64,000 nt of DNA from Mycetocola lacteus. Lineage in GTDB: Bacteria > Actinomycetota > Actinomycetes > Actinomycetales > Microbacteriaceae. The DNA lies in assembly GCF_003667575.1 (NCBI RefSeq), contig NZ_RCUY01000011.1, forward strand, positions 186,001 through 250,000. Reading direction: 5' to 3'. The translations under genes were made by a program, and so were the position numbers. The stretch's first letter is position 1; the number at the start of each line of letters is the position of its first letter. Positions 1 through 8,479 of this stretch are shown in pieces. The notes under the pieces were generated by a model. It made no database searches, was not told where the DNA came from, and worked only from the letters and a program-made list of their open reading frames with translations.

Positions 1-668
1 TGTCCACGAACGTACATGGAACCGTCGGCATCCGAGATCATAACAACACGAGCGCGGGTCACCACGCCTACAGAAATCGCTCGCAGATCTTCCCACAAGA
101 TCAGTGTCACCTTGGCGTGTTGAGGCTCTCTCCAACGCAGCCCGACGGGTGATACTTCCAGACCGCGAGGACCAGGGACAAGTAGCCGTCGAAGTAGATA
201 AGCCAGAAGCCCAGTACCAATACCGGTCGTAACAACCCCAGCGACGAAGCCGCCCGAGCGGTAATTGGCTCCGCCAGGCTTGGTCTGAAAGATCGGCTCC
301 CACCCGGGAAGTACCCAACTCGCACAGAGCACAACTCCGAACGCGGTAAATGCAAGAAGGCTCAACACCAAGAGAATTCGTGGCACACGCTGCGGGGAAA
401 ACACGAGTGGCCCGGTATTTGGAACTCGGATCGAACCAGCTCGGATCCTCAGCGACGCATAAATCCCCGCCCCAGCGACAAAGCATCCCGTGAGCGCAAA
501 AAGCCACATAGCCAGAGTGAAGGCTGCACTAGAGCTCGTCTGAGCGAGCGTGCCGGCGACTCCCCCAAAAACCGCTCCCAGAACGAAAACCATAATCGGC
601 GGGCGCAACTTCAGGTAGTCGTGATCAGGCACAATTCGCGGGTTACGAACCCTAATACGGACCGTCAT
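1..668 (-). CDS. Membrane protein, 3'-truncated by window edge; last gene of ESX-type cassette
   Basis: I see an open frame of 222 codons that starts at ATG 666-668 and runs off the window without a stop. The product has about four hydrophobic segments (near residues 27-47, 50-70, 98-117 and 138-160). A polar C-terminal part with a LEVSPVGLRW stretch resembles the PH-like domains of bacterial membrane proteins. It lies 18 bp downstream of the WXG protein gene on the same strand, so they are probably co-transcribed. By position it could be an immunity or secretion partner of that WXG protein; this is inference only. No family is recognised with certainty, and the C-terminus is missing. Confidence 0.7.
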   Translation of the reverse strand, partial: MTVRIRVRNPRIVPDHDYLKLRPPIMVFVLGAVFGGVAGTLAQTSSSAAFTLAMWLFALTGCFVAGAGIYASLRIRAGSIRVPNTGPLVFSPQRVPRILLVLSLLAFTAFGVVLCASWVLPGWEPIFQTKPGGANYRSGGFVAGVVTTGIGTGLLAYLLRRLLVPGPRGLEVSPVGLRWREPQHAKVTLILWEDLRAISVGVVTRARVVMISDADGSMYVRG

Positions 669-686
669 CTACCAATGCTCGCTGAC

Positions 687-1847
687 CTATCCAAAGACAT
701 ATCCGAAATCACCATTATCGATCGCTTCTCGAACATCGAGCGGTACACCGTTTTCCCAACCGCTTTTAACCGCGTATCCCCCCAGCACTGCCACGGCTGC
801 AACAATAAGCGTCAATGCGACCGGTGGCAACGCAGTCCCAGGAGCCGCTGCTCCCAGAACTGCAGGCACGCCGTACCCGGCGACTGTCCCCAACCCAGCA
901 CCGCTTAGCCCACCGACAAGTTCAGCCGACCAAGACCCTCCAGCCCCGACAATAGCCATCCCAATCGCTACATCGATAGCCGGTCCGGCCAGCGGGACGA
1001 CTTTGGTACCCACGCGGATTTTTTGGAGTTCGGCGCGGAGCGCGCTGCTTCTGATCCCGAGGTCTTGCTTCGAGAGTCCTTTGATCGTTGCACGTCGAGC
1101 AGGGTTATTTGAGCGTGCACGGGCGTTGAAGGTTTTGTAGTTTTCCGTTGCGATTCGTGCTTCCTCCGCATAAATCGGCTCATAGAAATTCCAACGACGC
1201 TGGGTATCGTCGAGATAGAACCCTCGGACAAATTCGTTGCCGAGCTGAAGTTTCGCGTAGGCATCGGCGAGGGGTTTGAACTCTTCCAAACGGGCAATGA
1301 ACCCGCCCAGGTGCTCGGCAATCCAAACGTCCAGATCCGAATGCCAGACCTCAACATCGGTCTCGATCTTTCGATACCTGGCTATCGCGATTTGATACAT
1401 TTCGGACGTCATGGGGACCAGGCACTCGCCGTTTGGGCCTACCTCCGTGTATGCCGGTGTTGGCGTACCTGCCGGAGCCATGAATTGTCTCGGGGCCAGG
1501 GGTGGTGCAATACTGTTGCCCGCCACAACCAAGTAGCTCTCGAGAGCGTCACTCGCCCAATCGGCAAACTTGTCACGTCCCCGTTCGAGTCGGCGTGCAT
1601 ATGCTCGAATTGCCGAGGCCGCATCGGCGACATAGTTATCAACCGGATCGATGCCCTGCGCGATCACCGCGGCCGCCTGCCGAAAGGCATCCCCACCCTC
1701 GCCCTGCCAATAGTCCAGCGAGTCGATTGACATGTTCAGTAAGCCGTTATGGAGCGTATTAACGGCATTGTTGAGCCCGGGATCAAGCCAATCGGCCAGG
1801 GTATACAGCGCCGCACTATCACCCGAGATCGTCAAATCAATACCCAT
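687..1847 (-). CDS. WXG100-like protein with glycine-rich hydrophobic C-terminus (putative type VII substrate)
   Basis: 386 residues. The N-terminal region is helical and carries a WQG motif at residues 47-49 followed by a conserved-looking DAFRQAA stretch, as in WXG100 proteins exported by ESX/type VII systems. The middle (about 100-270) is helical and charged. The C-terminal about 90 residues are very rich in Gly and Ala with GxxxG spacing, resembling membrane-inserting glycine-zipper segments of some LXG/WXG toxins. Its ATG shares one base with the stop of the upstream 97-residue gene (TGATG), so translation is probably coupled. An effector role is inference; a structural ESX substrate is the alternative. 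No secretion ATPase gene is in the window. Confidence 0.75.
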   Translation of the reverse strand: MGIDLTISGDSAALYTLADWLDPGLNNAVNTLHNGLLNMSIDSLDYWQGEGGDAFRQAAAVIAQGIDPVDNYVADAASAIRAYARRLERGRDKFADWASDALESYLVVAGNSIAPPLAPRQFMAPAGTPTPAYTEVGPNGECLVPMTSEMYQIAIARYRKIETDVEVWHSDLDVWIAEHLGGFIARLEEFKPLADAYAKLQLGNEFVRGFYLDDTQRRWNFYEPIYAEEARIATENYKTFNARARSNNPARRATIKGLSKQDLGIRSSALRAELQKIRVGTKVVPLAGPAIDVAIGMAIVGAGGSWSAELVGGLSGAGLGTVAGYGVPAVLGAAAPGTALPPVALTLIVAAVAVLGGYAVKSGWENGVPLDVREAIDNGDFGYVFG

Positions 1848-2140
1848 CAGTCGGTCCAGTCTGCGGCAAACCGGTTGAGCGAATCGACGATGTCGTCCTC
1901 GGTCCGCATCACGTCATCGAGTGCGGCAGTGGCTACGGCGGTGAGGCCCACCGCGGCGGCGGCACTCATCCGGGCGGCCTCGCTGATGAATTCAACAATT
2001 GAGGCGATCTCCTCGGTCGCAGCACCGGCGTCCCCTCCACCGGGAAATTTGTCCCGCGCATCCAGCACGTCCTCGGCGAGGATGCGCGGTTTTTTCAGTA
2101 CCTCCCCCATGGATTCGCGGTCCACCTGAATCATCGTCAT
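1847..2140 (-). CDS. Small helical protein, probable ESX/WXG100-type partner
   Basis: 97 residues, almost entirely helical, with an Ala-rich centre flanked by acidic and basic helices; the size and helix-turn-helix profile fit an ESAT-6-like or LXG-helper protein, although no WXG tripeptide is visible. The ATG overlaps the stop of the upstream SAV_915-like gene by four bases (ATGA), and its own stop shares a base with the ATG of the WXG protein gene. Small partners encoded directly upstream of large WXG/LXG substrates commonly pair with them for export; that role is inferred here from position and size. Confidence 0.65.
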   Translation of the reverse strand: MTMIQVDRESMGEVLKKPRILAEDVLDARDKFPGGGDAGAATEEIASIVEFISEAARMSAAAAVGLTAVATAALDDVMRTEDDIVDSLNRFAADWTD

Positions 2141-2595
2141 CGTAGCTTCCCTTCTGCGCGCAGGTGGGCCCCGATAACCGGGTCAAAACTCACCACATCA
2201 AAGAGAAAAGCCTCCTTGATTTCCCCCAGCCGATCCGTCTGAACCACGATCCACGGTTGTTCCGGACCGCACTGTGTGGCGAGGCGATCAAGTGCGGTGA
2301 ACGCCAGAAGTGCCCGCTTACCGTCGCCGTGTGGACGGACCTCCACAAACTGGCGACCCAGCTCATCAATACGGATCGGAAGATACAGCATCGGCGGGAT
2401 GATCGTGTTCCGCTGTACGGGCTCACCGTTGACAGCTTCGTGGGGCGATCTTCGCCCTCGTAGAAGCCCCTCGCCGATTCGCTGTGTAGGCATGGGGGCA
2501 ACGATAGGTGCCGAGGGCACACATGGCCATCCCCCTGTCACCAGCGGGTTTGCCTGTGTCGCATTGAGTATGAAACACCGACGGCTCCCCCACAC
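2137..2595 (-). CDS. SAV_915/SseB-like protein
   Basis: Up to 152 residues from a GTG at 2595. The conserved-looking part begins near residue 69 (MLYLPIRID) and includes GKRALLAFTALDRL and the GPEQPW motif, which I associate with the SAV_915/SseB-like family found beside ESX-type genes in actinobacteria. The first 34 residues look unlike a domain, so the true start may be the ATG at 2493 or the ATG for residue 69; no good ribosome-binding site decides it. It is the first gene of the four-gene cassette and overlaps the next by four bases. The biochemical function is unknown; a chaperone or regulatory role in type VII export is a guess from context. Confidence 0.65.
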   Translation of the reverse strand: MWGSRRCFILNATQANPLVTGGWPCVPSAPIVAPMPTQRIGEGLLRGRRSPHEAVNGEPVQRNTIIPPMLYLPIRIDELGRQFVEVRPHGDGKRALLAFTALDRLATQCGPEQPWIVVQTDRLGEIKEAFLFDVVSFDPVIGAHLRAEGKLR

Positions 2596-2601
2596 GCAAC
2601 A

Positions 2602-2627
2602 ACGCCACCCTCAACAGAGGGTGGCGT
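2602..2627 (-). terminator. Hairpin terminator downstream of gltA
   Basis: An 11-bp perfect stem (2602-2612 with 2617-2627) closes a 4-base loop. It lies between the gltA stop and the minus-strand ESX-type cassette. The T-run after it is weak (TTGTTG), so termination may be partial. It also lies just upstream of the GTG proposed for the SAV_915-like gene. Confidence 0.6.
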
Positions 2628-2640
2628 CGTGGTGCGCGGG

Positions 2641-2749
2641 CTCGTTAGCGCTGCGGCAGATCGCGCTCGGGCTCGCCGATTGTCGGAGCAAGCACTGTAC
2701 TGCTGCGGCCTCGTTAGCGCTGCGGCAGATCGCGCTCGGGCTCGCCGAT
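2641..2749. repeat. 40-bp direct repeat duplicating the gltA 3' end
   Basis: Bases 2641-2680 and 2710-2749 are identical over 40 positions, separated by 29 bp (69-bp period). The right copy is the real 3' end of gltA, including its TAA stop; the left copy sits just beyond it and would encode the same C-terminal residues in the same frame. This could be a slippage duplication or the scar of an integration/excision event at a gene end. No integrase is visible nearby. Confidence 0.9.
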
Positions 2750-4021
2750 ATACAGTTGCTGCGGCCGCCCGATCTTGTTCTGCGGGTCGAGGTTCATCTC
2801 GCGCCAGTGGGCGATCCAGCCGGGCAGGCGGCCGATCGCGAAGAGCACGGTGAACATGCGGGTCGGGAAGCCCATGGCCTTGTAGATCACGCCGGTGTAG
2901 AAGTCGACGTTGGGGTACAGGCGACGCTCCTTGAAGTAGTCGTCCTCGAGGGCCAGCTGCTCAAGCTCCATGGCCAGATCCAGCATCGGGTCCTTGACGC
3001 CGAGGGCCTGGAGTACCTCGGTGGCGCTTTCCTTGACCAGTTTGGCGCGCGGGTCGTAGTTCTTGTAGACGCGGTGTCCGAAGCCCATGAGCTTGACGCC
3101 GTCTTCCTTGTTCTTGACCCGCTCGACGAAGCGCTTGACGCCCTCGCCGGAGTCCTGGATACGACCAAGCATCTCCAGCACGGCCTCGTTGGCCCCACCG
3201 TGCAGCGGGCCCGAGAGGGCGTTGATGCCCGCCGAGATCGACGCGTACAGGTTGGCACCGGTCGAACCGACCAGGCGCACGGTCGAGGTCGAGGCGTTCT
3301 GCTCGTGGTCCGCGTGCAGGATCAGCAGACGATCAAGCGCGGTGGAAAGCACCGGGTTGATCTCATAGTCCTCGGCCATGTTGCCAAAGTTGAGCTTGAG
3401 GAAGTTGTCTACGAAGCTCAGCTTGTTGTCCGGGTACAGGAACGCCTGACCCAGCGACTTCTTGTGTGCATACGCGGCAATCACCGGCAGCTTGGCCAGC
3501 AGACGAATGGTGGTCAGCTCGACGTGCTCGGGATCGTGCGGGTCGGCACCGGATTCGTAGTAGGTCGACAGGGCCGAGAGGGCACTGGAGATGACCGACA
3601 TCGGGTGTGCGGTGTGTGGCAGAGCCGAGAAGAAGCGCTTGAGGTCTTCGTGCAGCAGGGTGTGACGGCGAATCCGCTCGTCAAACTCGCCCAGCTGATC
3701 GGCCGTGGGCAGCTCGCCGTAGATCAGCAGCCACGCCACCTCAAGGTAGGTGGATCCGGCAGCTAGCTGCTCAATCGGGTAACCGCGGTAGCGCAGGATC
3801 CCCTCGTCACCGTCGATATAGGTGATCTTGGACTTGGTTGCCGCGGTGTTCACAAAACCGTAGTCCAGTGCGGTCAGTCCGGTCTGGCGCGTCAGCGATG
3901 ACACATCCAGACTGCTCGCGCCCTGGGTTGCGCCCAGGATCGGGAATTCGGCGCTGCCGCCCGCAAAGGTCAGGGTAGCTTTCTGCCCGGCAAGATCGTT
4001 GTGCGCTCCGTTGTCGCCCAC
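2714..4021 (-). CDS. gltA: Citrate synthase
   Basis: 435 residues. It condenses oxaloacetate and acetyl-CoA to citrate, the first step of the TCA cycle, in the cytoplasm. Visible family motifs: LHADHEQNAST (about 235-245), LHGGANEA with the substrate-binding His274, and GFGHRVYKNYDPR around catalytic His316; VDFYTG near residue 375 carries the catalytic Asp. The about 40-residue N-terminal beta-rich extension and the overall length fit hexameric type II citrate synthases. The ATG start is followed directly by this extension, typical of actinobacterial gltA. Transcribed alone; the 3' end is partly duplicated downstream. Confidence 0.97.
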   Translation of the reverse strand: MGDNGAHNDLAGQKATLTFAGGSAEFPILGATQGASSLDVSSLTRQTGLTALDYGFVNTAATKSKITYIDGDEGILRYRGYPIEQLAAGSTYLEVAWLLIYGELPTADQLGEFDERIRRHTLLHEDLKRFFSALPHTAHPMSVISSALSALSTYYESGADPHDPEHVELTTIRLLAKLPVIAAYAHKKSLGQAFLYPDNKLSFVDNFLKLNFGNMAEDYEINPVLSTALDRLLILHADHEQNASTSTVRLVGSTGANLYASISAGINALSGPLHGGANEAVLEMLGRIQDSGEGVKRFVERVKNKEDGVKLMGFGHRVYKNYDPRAKLVKESATEVLQALGVKDPMLDLAMELEQLALEDDYFKERRLYPNVDFYTGVIYKAMGFPTRMFTVLFAIGRLPGWIAHWREMNLDPQNKIGRPQQLYIGEPERDLPQR

Positions 4022-4203
4022 GGTGCCTCCTTGGTTGATTTTCGCTCGTGGCCACCTGCGCAGTCGTCTACGCTGGCGGCCCGGGGTACGGCACTCGGGG
4101 TAGAGGCCTCATTTGGGGAAGGTTCGCTCCCATCCTAATCGGGTATTGAGATGGAAATTACGCCATCTCGATGTTCGGTTGGGATTCCCCGTTATTTTTC
4201 CGG

Positions 4204-5334
4204 CTACGCCGCCGGAGTTTGGTTCCCCTCGGTCGAACGTGCACGCAGCCGGGTTGCGGCGCGGGCAATGTCCGCATCACTCGCGGTCAGCGAGAGACGG
4301 ACGTGCTGAGGGGAAAAGTCTCCGTAGAAGTGTCCGGGCCCGGCCATGATACCGAGTTCGGCGAGGTGTCCGAGTGATTCCAATGCTGGCTTACCCTCTG
4401 TTACCCAAAGGTAAAGACCCGCTTCACTTCCCTCCAGGGTGAACCCGGCGGCCTCGAGCGCGGGCAGCAGCACCGCGCGGCGGGCGCGGTAGATCTCCCG
4501 CTGCGCTGCCACGTGGGCATCGTCGCCGAGAGCCACGGTCATCGCGTGCTGGAGCGGCGCGGGCACGATCAGCCCGGCGTGTTTGCGGACGGTGACCAGG
4601 CGCGCAATCAGAGCGCTGTCTCCGGCCACGATGCCCGCACGGTACCCGGCCAGGTTTGACTGCTTGGACAGGGAGTAGATAGCCAGGCGTCCGGTACGGT
4701 CGCCGAGGCGGTCATCCAGGATGCTGGGGATCGGGGTTTCATCCCACGGCTCATCCCAGCCCAGCTCGGCGTAGCACTCGTCGTTGACGATCACCGCGCC
4801 CAGTTCGCGGGCGCGTTCGGCCCGCACAGCCAGATCCTCGATCGACCACACGCGGCCGTCGGGGTTACCGGGGCTGTTGAGCCAGATCAGGCGGGTCGAT
4901 TCGGGCCACTCGGCTGGATCGTCGGCGGCCACAAACTCGGCACCGGCGATGGCCGCACCGATCGCATAGGTTGGGTAGGCCACGCGCGGTCCCACCACGG
5001 TGTCTCCCGTCCCGAGACCCAGCAGGAACGGCAGCAGCGCCACCAGTTCCTTGGATCCGATGGTGGGCAGCACGGCGTCAACACCGAGCCCGCTGGCACC
5101 GCGGCGACGGGCGTACCAGTCACCAATCGCGACCCGGAGATCTTTGGTCCCGATCGTGGTCGGGTATGCGTGGGCATCGGTGGCCTCGGCGAGCGCCGCC
5201 CGGATCACATCCGGGGTCGGGTCCACCGGGGAACCGATCGAGAGGTCAATCATCCCCTCGGGGTGTGATTTTGCCGTCTCGATAAACGGTGCCAGCGTGT
5301 CCCAGGGGTAATCCGGGAGCGGCTGCAGCGCCAC
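4204..5334 (-). CDS. dapC: Succinyldiaminopimelate transaminase (class I/II aminotransferase)
   Basis: 376 residues. A PLP-dependent aminotransferase that in the lysine/diaminopimelate pathway makes N-succinyl-LL-2,6-diaminopimelate, needed for lysine and peptidoglycan. Motifs: NSPGNPDG at 153-160, NDECYAE at 184-190 (Asp and Tyr contact the cofactor) and SLSKQSNLAGYR at 221-232, with Lys224 the likely Schiff-base lysine. The ATG lies 2 bp after the fdxA stop, so the two are co-transcribed; this fdxA-dapC order is common in actinobacteria and supports the dapC name over a generic aminotransferase. Confidence 0.92.
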   Translation of the reverse strand: MALQPLPDYPWDTLAPFIETAKSHPEGMIDLSIGSPVDPTPDVIRAALAEATDAHAYPTTIGTKDLRVAIGDWYARRRGASGLGVDAVLPTIGSKELVALLPFLLGLGTGDTVVGPRVAYPTYAIGAAIAGAEFVAADDPAEWPESTRLIWLNSPGNPDGRVWSIEDLAVRAERARELGAVIVNDECYAELGWDEPWDETPIPSILDDRLGDRTGRLAIYSLSKQSNLAGYRAGIVAGDSALIARLVTVRKHAGLIVPAPLQHAMTVALGDDAHVAAQREIYRARRAVLLPALEAAGFTLEGSEAGLYLWVTEGKPALESLGHLAELGIMAGPGHFYGDFSPQHVRLSLTASDADIARAATRLRARSTEGNQTPAA

Positions 5335-5336
5335 CG

Positions 5337-5657
5337 TTAGCCCGCCTGCGGGGGCAGGGCGGAGATCACCGGGTGATCAAAGTCCAGGGTACCGAGCTTG
5401 GCCGCGCCGCCCGGGGATCCGATCTCCGAGAAGAATTCGACGTTGGCCTTGTAGTAGTCGGCCCACTCGTCCGGAAGGTCATCCTCGTAGTAGATGGCCT
5501 CGACCGGGCATACCGGCTCACAGGCACCGCAGTCCACGCACTCGTCGGGGTGGATGTACAGCGACCGTTCGCCCTCATAGATGCAGTCGACGGGGCATTC
5601 ATCGATGCAGGCGCGGTCTTTAACATCCACACAGGGCAGGGCAATGACGTAGGTCAC
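5337..5657 (-). CDS. fdxA: 7Fe ferredoxin (3Fe-4S / 4Fe-4S)
   Basis: 106 residues. A small soluble electron carrier. Cysteines at 9, 17, 21, 25, 40, 43, 46 and 50 match the arrangement of seven-iron ferredoxins: a 3Fe-4S site near the N-terminus and a 4Fe-4S site built on CVDCGAC plus upstream and downstream Cys. The acidic C-terminal extension (about 55-106) is usual in actinobacterial FdxA. Just upstream of dapC in one transcription unit. The physiological partner cannot be read from the sequence. Confidence 0.95.
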   Translation of the reverse strand: MTYVIALPCVDVKDRACIDECPVDCIYEGERSLYIHPDECVDCGACEPVCPVEAIYYEDDLPDEWADYYKANVEFFSEIGSPGGAAKLGTLDFDHPVISALPPQAG

Positions 5658-5698
5658 GGTGAAACGGTCCCTTCAGAACAGAACGAATAGAAAAGGTT

Positions 5699-6214
5699 TT
5701 AGGCGCGGTGCTCGGCGTTACCGGGCACCCCGGGTTGCTCGGGGATGCGACGCACGGGTGCGGTGAATCGCGGCCAGGCGATCACGATCGTGGCGATCAG
5801 CACGGGACCCAGGGTCCACACGAGCGAGTACAGCGACTGGTCGATCAGCACCGCGCCGCCCGGGCCCGGCAGGGTGAACAGGGCGATCATGCCCACCAGG
5901 CCGATGCCGGTGGCGATCACGGACCCGCGGCCGGGATAGAGCAGACGCATGCCCATCATCAGCGCGAGTGAGGCCAGGAGGCCCAGGAGGAGTCCGTAGG
6001 GGATCTCGACACCGGCAATGCTCAGGGTATTGGGGTGGGCAACCGTTCCGATTGCTCCCACCAGCGCACCCAGCAGGAATCCCAGCACCATACTCGGGAT
6101 GCGTGAGGTCTTCGGCTCGGTTTCGGCCGGGCCCGCGGCGTAGGCGGGCGTCGTCACCACGGGTCCACTCGGAGTGCTCCGAGTGGGCTGGGGGAAATCG
6201 ACAGGACTACTCAC
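5699..6214 (-). CDS. DUF6113-like integral membrane protein
   Basis: 171 residues: a Pro/Thr-rich cytoplasmic N-terminus of about 38 residues, then about four transmembrane helices (roughly 42-62, 72-92, 98-116, 128-148) and a short basic tail. Position immediately upstream of fdxA-dapC and topology match the small membrane protein that sits between mshB and fdxA in many actinobacteria (DUF6113). No mshB is present here; efeU runs divergently instead. Function unknown. Confidence 0.75.
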   Translation of the reverse strand: MSSPVDFPQPTRSTPSGPVVTTPAYAAGPAETEPKTSRIPSMVLGFLLGALVGAIGTVAHPNTLSIAGVEIPYGLLLGLLASLALMMGMRLLYPGRGSVIATGIGLVGMIALFTLPGPGGAVLIDQSLYSLVWTLGPVLIATIVIAWPRFTAPVRRIPEQPGVPGNAEHRA

Positions 6215-6288
6215 CCGGCTAGTCTACTCCGCCCTTCCCTGGGAGGTGCGCCGGGTGCCGATCTCGGACTCCGGTCTTCCGTGTCTAC

Positions 6289-6306
6289 TTAGGGCATGCT
6301 AGCCTT
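6289..6306. promoter_or_regulatory. Possible DtxR/IdeR iron box upstream of efeU
   Basis: TTAGG-N8-AGCCTT around a GC-rich centre: the 19 bases from 6289 match about 14 positions of the actinobacterial DtxR/IdeR consensus as I recall it. It lies about 100 bp before the efeU start. Iron-dependent repression of an efeUOB operon would be expected. No experiment or matrix scan backs this. Confidence 0.5.
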
Positions 6307-6404
6307 CATTTCACGGCACCCGTTGACGCCACGAGCGACCGTAATTCCCACTCGTTCCGGCCCTCGGATCCGCGCCTTGGCGCGTTCGACCGCCCCTTCG
6401 TGAA

Positions 6405-7286
6405 GTGATAACCACGTTGTTTGCTAACTACCTCATTGGTCTGCGTGAGGGGCTTGAAGCCGCCCTCATCGTCGGCATTCTCATTGCCTACCTGGTCAAA
6501 ATCGACAGACGAGACCTTCTCGGTCGTGTCTGGTTTGGTGTGGGGATCGCAATTGTCCTCGCCCTGGGCGTGGGCGCGATTCTCACCTGGGGTCCCTACG
6601 GACTGAGCTTCCAGGCCCAGGAAATCCTTGGCGGCGGGCTGTCCATCGTGGCCGTCGGGTTCGTCACCTGGATGGTGTTCTGGATGGGCCGCACCGCCGC
6701 CGAGCTCGCCGGCAACCTGCGCTCGGGCATCGATAAGGCCGCCCAGGGTGCGGGCTGGGGTATCGTCCTGCTGGCCTTCCTCAGCGTCGGCCGCGAGGGC
6801 GTTGAAACCGCCCTGTTTGTCTGGTCCACCGTGGGACCCAGCACCGATGCCACCTTGGGGGCCGCCTGGGGTGCGTTCACCGGCGTGCTGCTGGGGATTC
6901 TGACCGCCGTGGTAATCGAGATCCTGATCTATCGCGGCCTGCTGCGCATCAACCTCTCGCGCTTTTTCACCTGGACCGGTTATGCCCTGATTGTGGTCGC
7001 CGCGGGTGTGCTCGCCTACGGCATCGGCGATCTTCAGGAGGCTGGCGCGCTGCCCGGCTGGGGTGCCCCGCTCTATGACATCAGCGGTCTGATCCCGCCG
7101 ACCAGTCCGCTGGGCTCGGTCCTGGGCGGCATCTTCGGGTTCACCCCGATTCCCACCCCACTCCAGGTGATTGCCTGGGTCCTCTACCTCGTGATCGCCC
7201 TGATTCTTTTCACCCGGCTGGTGCGCTCAAAGCGGCGCCCGGCTCCCACCCCCGTTCCCACTACCCCGCTTGGAGAAACCGCATGA
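6405..7286 (+). CDS. efeU: Iron permease EfeU (FTR1 family)
   Basis: 293 residues, about seven transmembrane helices. Inner-membrane channel for iron uptake in the EfeUOB system. Two FTR1-type REGxE motifs are visible: REGLE at 14-18 and REGVE at 130-134, both required for iron transport in this family. The start is GTG 6405, chosen because the first helix with REGLE follows immediately; no strong ribosome-binding site is seen. It overlaps efeO by four bases (ATGA), so the operon is translationally coupled. Confidence 0.95.
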   Translation: MITTLFANYLIGLREGLEAALIVGILIAYLVKIDRRDLLGRVWFGVGIAIVLALGVGAILTWGPYGLSFQAQEILGGGLSIVAVGFVTWMVFWMGRTAAELAGNLRSGIDKAAQGAGWGIVLLAFLSVGREGVETALFVWSTVGPSTDATLGAAWGAFTGVLLGILTAVVIEILIYRGLLRINLSRFFTWTGYALIVVAAGVLAYGIGDLQEAGALPGWGAPLYDISGLIPPTSPLGSVLGGIFGFTPIPTPLQVIAWVLYLVIALILFTRLVRSKRRPAPTPVPTTPLGETA

Positions 7287-8479
7287 GCGTGTCCACCATC
7301 CGCCCCGCCCGCCTCGTCGGCCTGACCTCCGGAGCGGCCCTGCTGGTGCTCGCCCTGGCCGGCTGCGTTCCCAATAACCCGACCTCGGGTGAGGCGCTCA
7401 CCGTGGACATCACCGACACCACCTGTGTGGTCTCGGCGAACACGGCGCAGGCGGGCACGGTCAAGTTCACCGCCAAGAACACCGGCTCCCAGGTCAACGA
7501 GTTTGAGATCCTGGCCGCCGATAAGTTGCGCATCGTGGGTGAGAAGGAGAACATCACCCCGGGTCAGAGCGTCGACTATGTCACCCACCTGGAACCCGGT
7601 ACCTACTACACCGAGTGCAAGACCGGCATGGTTGGTGAGGGTGTGGGCACCACCAAGTTCACGGTGACCGGAAAGTCCGCCAAGGTGGACGCCAGCAAGC
7701 AGCAGCAGATCGACACCGCCGTGACCAACTACATCGGGTACATCAAGGACCGCACCGCCGCACTGGTCCCCGCGGTCAAGGAGTTCACCGAGGCCTACCG
7801 CAACGGCGACGACGAGAAGGCTCGGGCCCTGTTTGGTCCGGCCCGCGTGAACTACGAGCGGATCGAGCCCACCGCCGAGGCCTTCGGCGACCTCGACCCC
7901 AAGATCGACATCCGCGAGGGTGATGCGAGCGAGGACGGCGTGCCCTTCATCGGCTTCCACCGGATCGAGAAGGACCTGTGGGCCCCGGCGGGCTTCACCC
8001 CGAGCGATCCGGCCGGACGCGCCGAGCTCGCCGACGGGCTGGAGCAGAACATCCAGAAGCTCTACGACCTGGTCCACGAGCCCAAGTTCACCGTGAGCCT
8101 GGACGACATCTCCAACGGCGCCATCGGCCTGCTCGACGAGGTTGCCACCTCGAAGATCACCGGTGAAGAAGACGAGTTCTCGCACACTGACCTATATGAT
8201 TTCCAGGCCAACGTCGAGGGTGCGGCGGTCGCCTACGGCAACGTGCGTGACATCGCCAAGGCCTCGGGTTCCGACGGTGCCAAGCTGGTCGAGTCGATCG
8301 ATGCCAAGCTGGATGCGCTCAACAAGATGCTGGCAACCTACGGGTCGCTCGACACGGGCTTTGTGGCCTACAACACGCTGACCACCGATCAGGTCAAGGA
8401 GCTCTCCGACGCAATCAACGCGCTCTCCGAGCCGCTGTCCAAGCTCACCCACACGGTCCTCGGGGTTTCCTCCAAGTGA
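7283..8479 (+). CDS. efeO: EfeO, iron-uptake lipoprotein (cupredoxin plus M75 domain)
   Basis: 398 residues. A lipoprotein signal peptide ends at lipobox LAGC with Cys28. Residues about 35-130 form a cupredoxin-like domain (TCVVSANTAQAGTVKF, TYYTECKTGM); residues about 140-398 form the M75/imelysin-like domain with the metal-binding GFHRIE motif (HxxE). EfeO captures iron outside the membrane for EfeU. Overlaps both efeU and efeB by four bases. Confidence 0.95.
   Translation: MSVSTIRPARLVGLTSGAALLVLALAGCVPNNPTSGEALTVDITDTTCVVSANTAQAGTVKFTAKNTGSQVNEFEILAADKLRIVGEKENITPGQSVDYVTHLEPGTYYTECKTGMVGEGVGTTKFTVTGKSAKVDASKQQQIDTAVTNYIGYIKDRTAALVPAVKEFTEAYRNGDDEKARALFGPARVNYERIEPTAEAFGDLDPKIDIREGDASEDGVPFIGFHRIEKDLWAPAGFTPSDPAGRAELADGLEQNIQKLYDLVHEPKFTVSLDDISNGAIGLLDEVATSKITGEEDEFSHTDLYDFQANVEGAAVAYGNVRDIAKASGSDGAKLVESIDAKLDALNKMLATYGSLDTGFVAYNTLTTDQVKELSDAINALSEPLSKLTHTVLGVSSK

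Noticed and set aside
2276..3766. 496-residue plus-strand open frame opposite gltA
   Set aside because: It lies antisense to a fully convincing citrate synthase, has low-complexity His/Arg/Val-rich content and no motif; a shadow frame of high-GC coding DNA.
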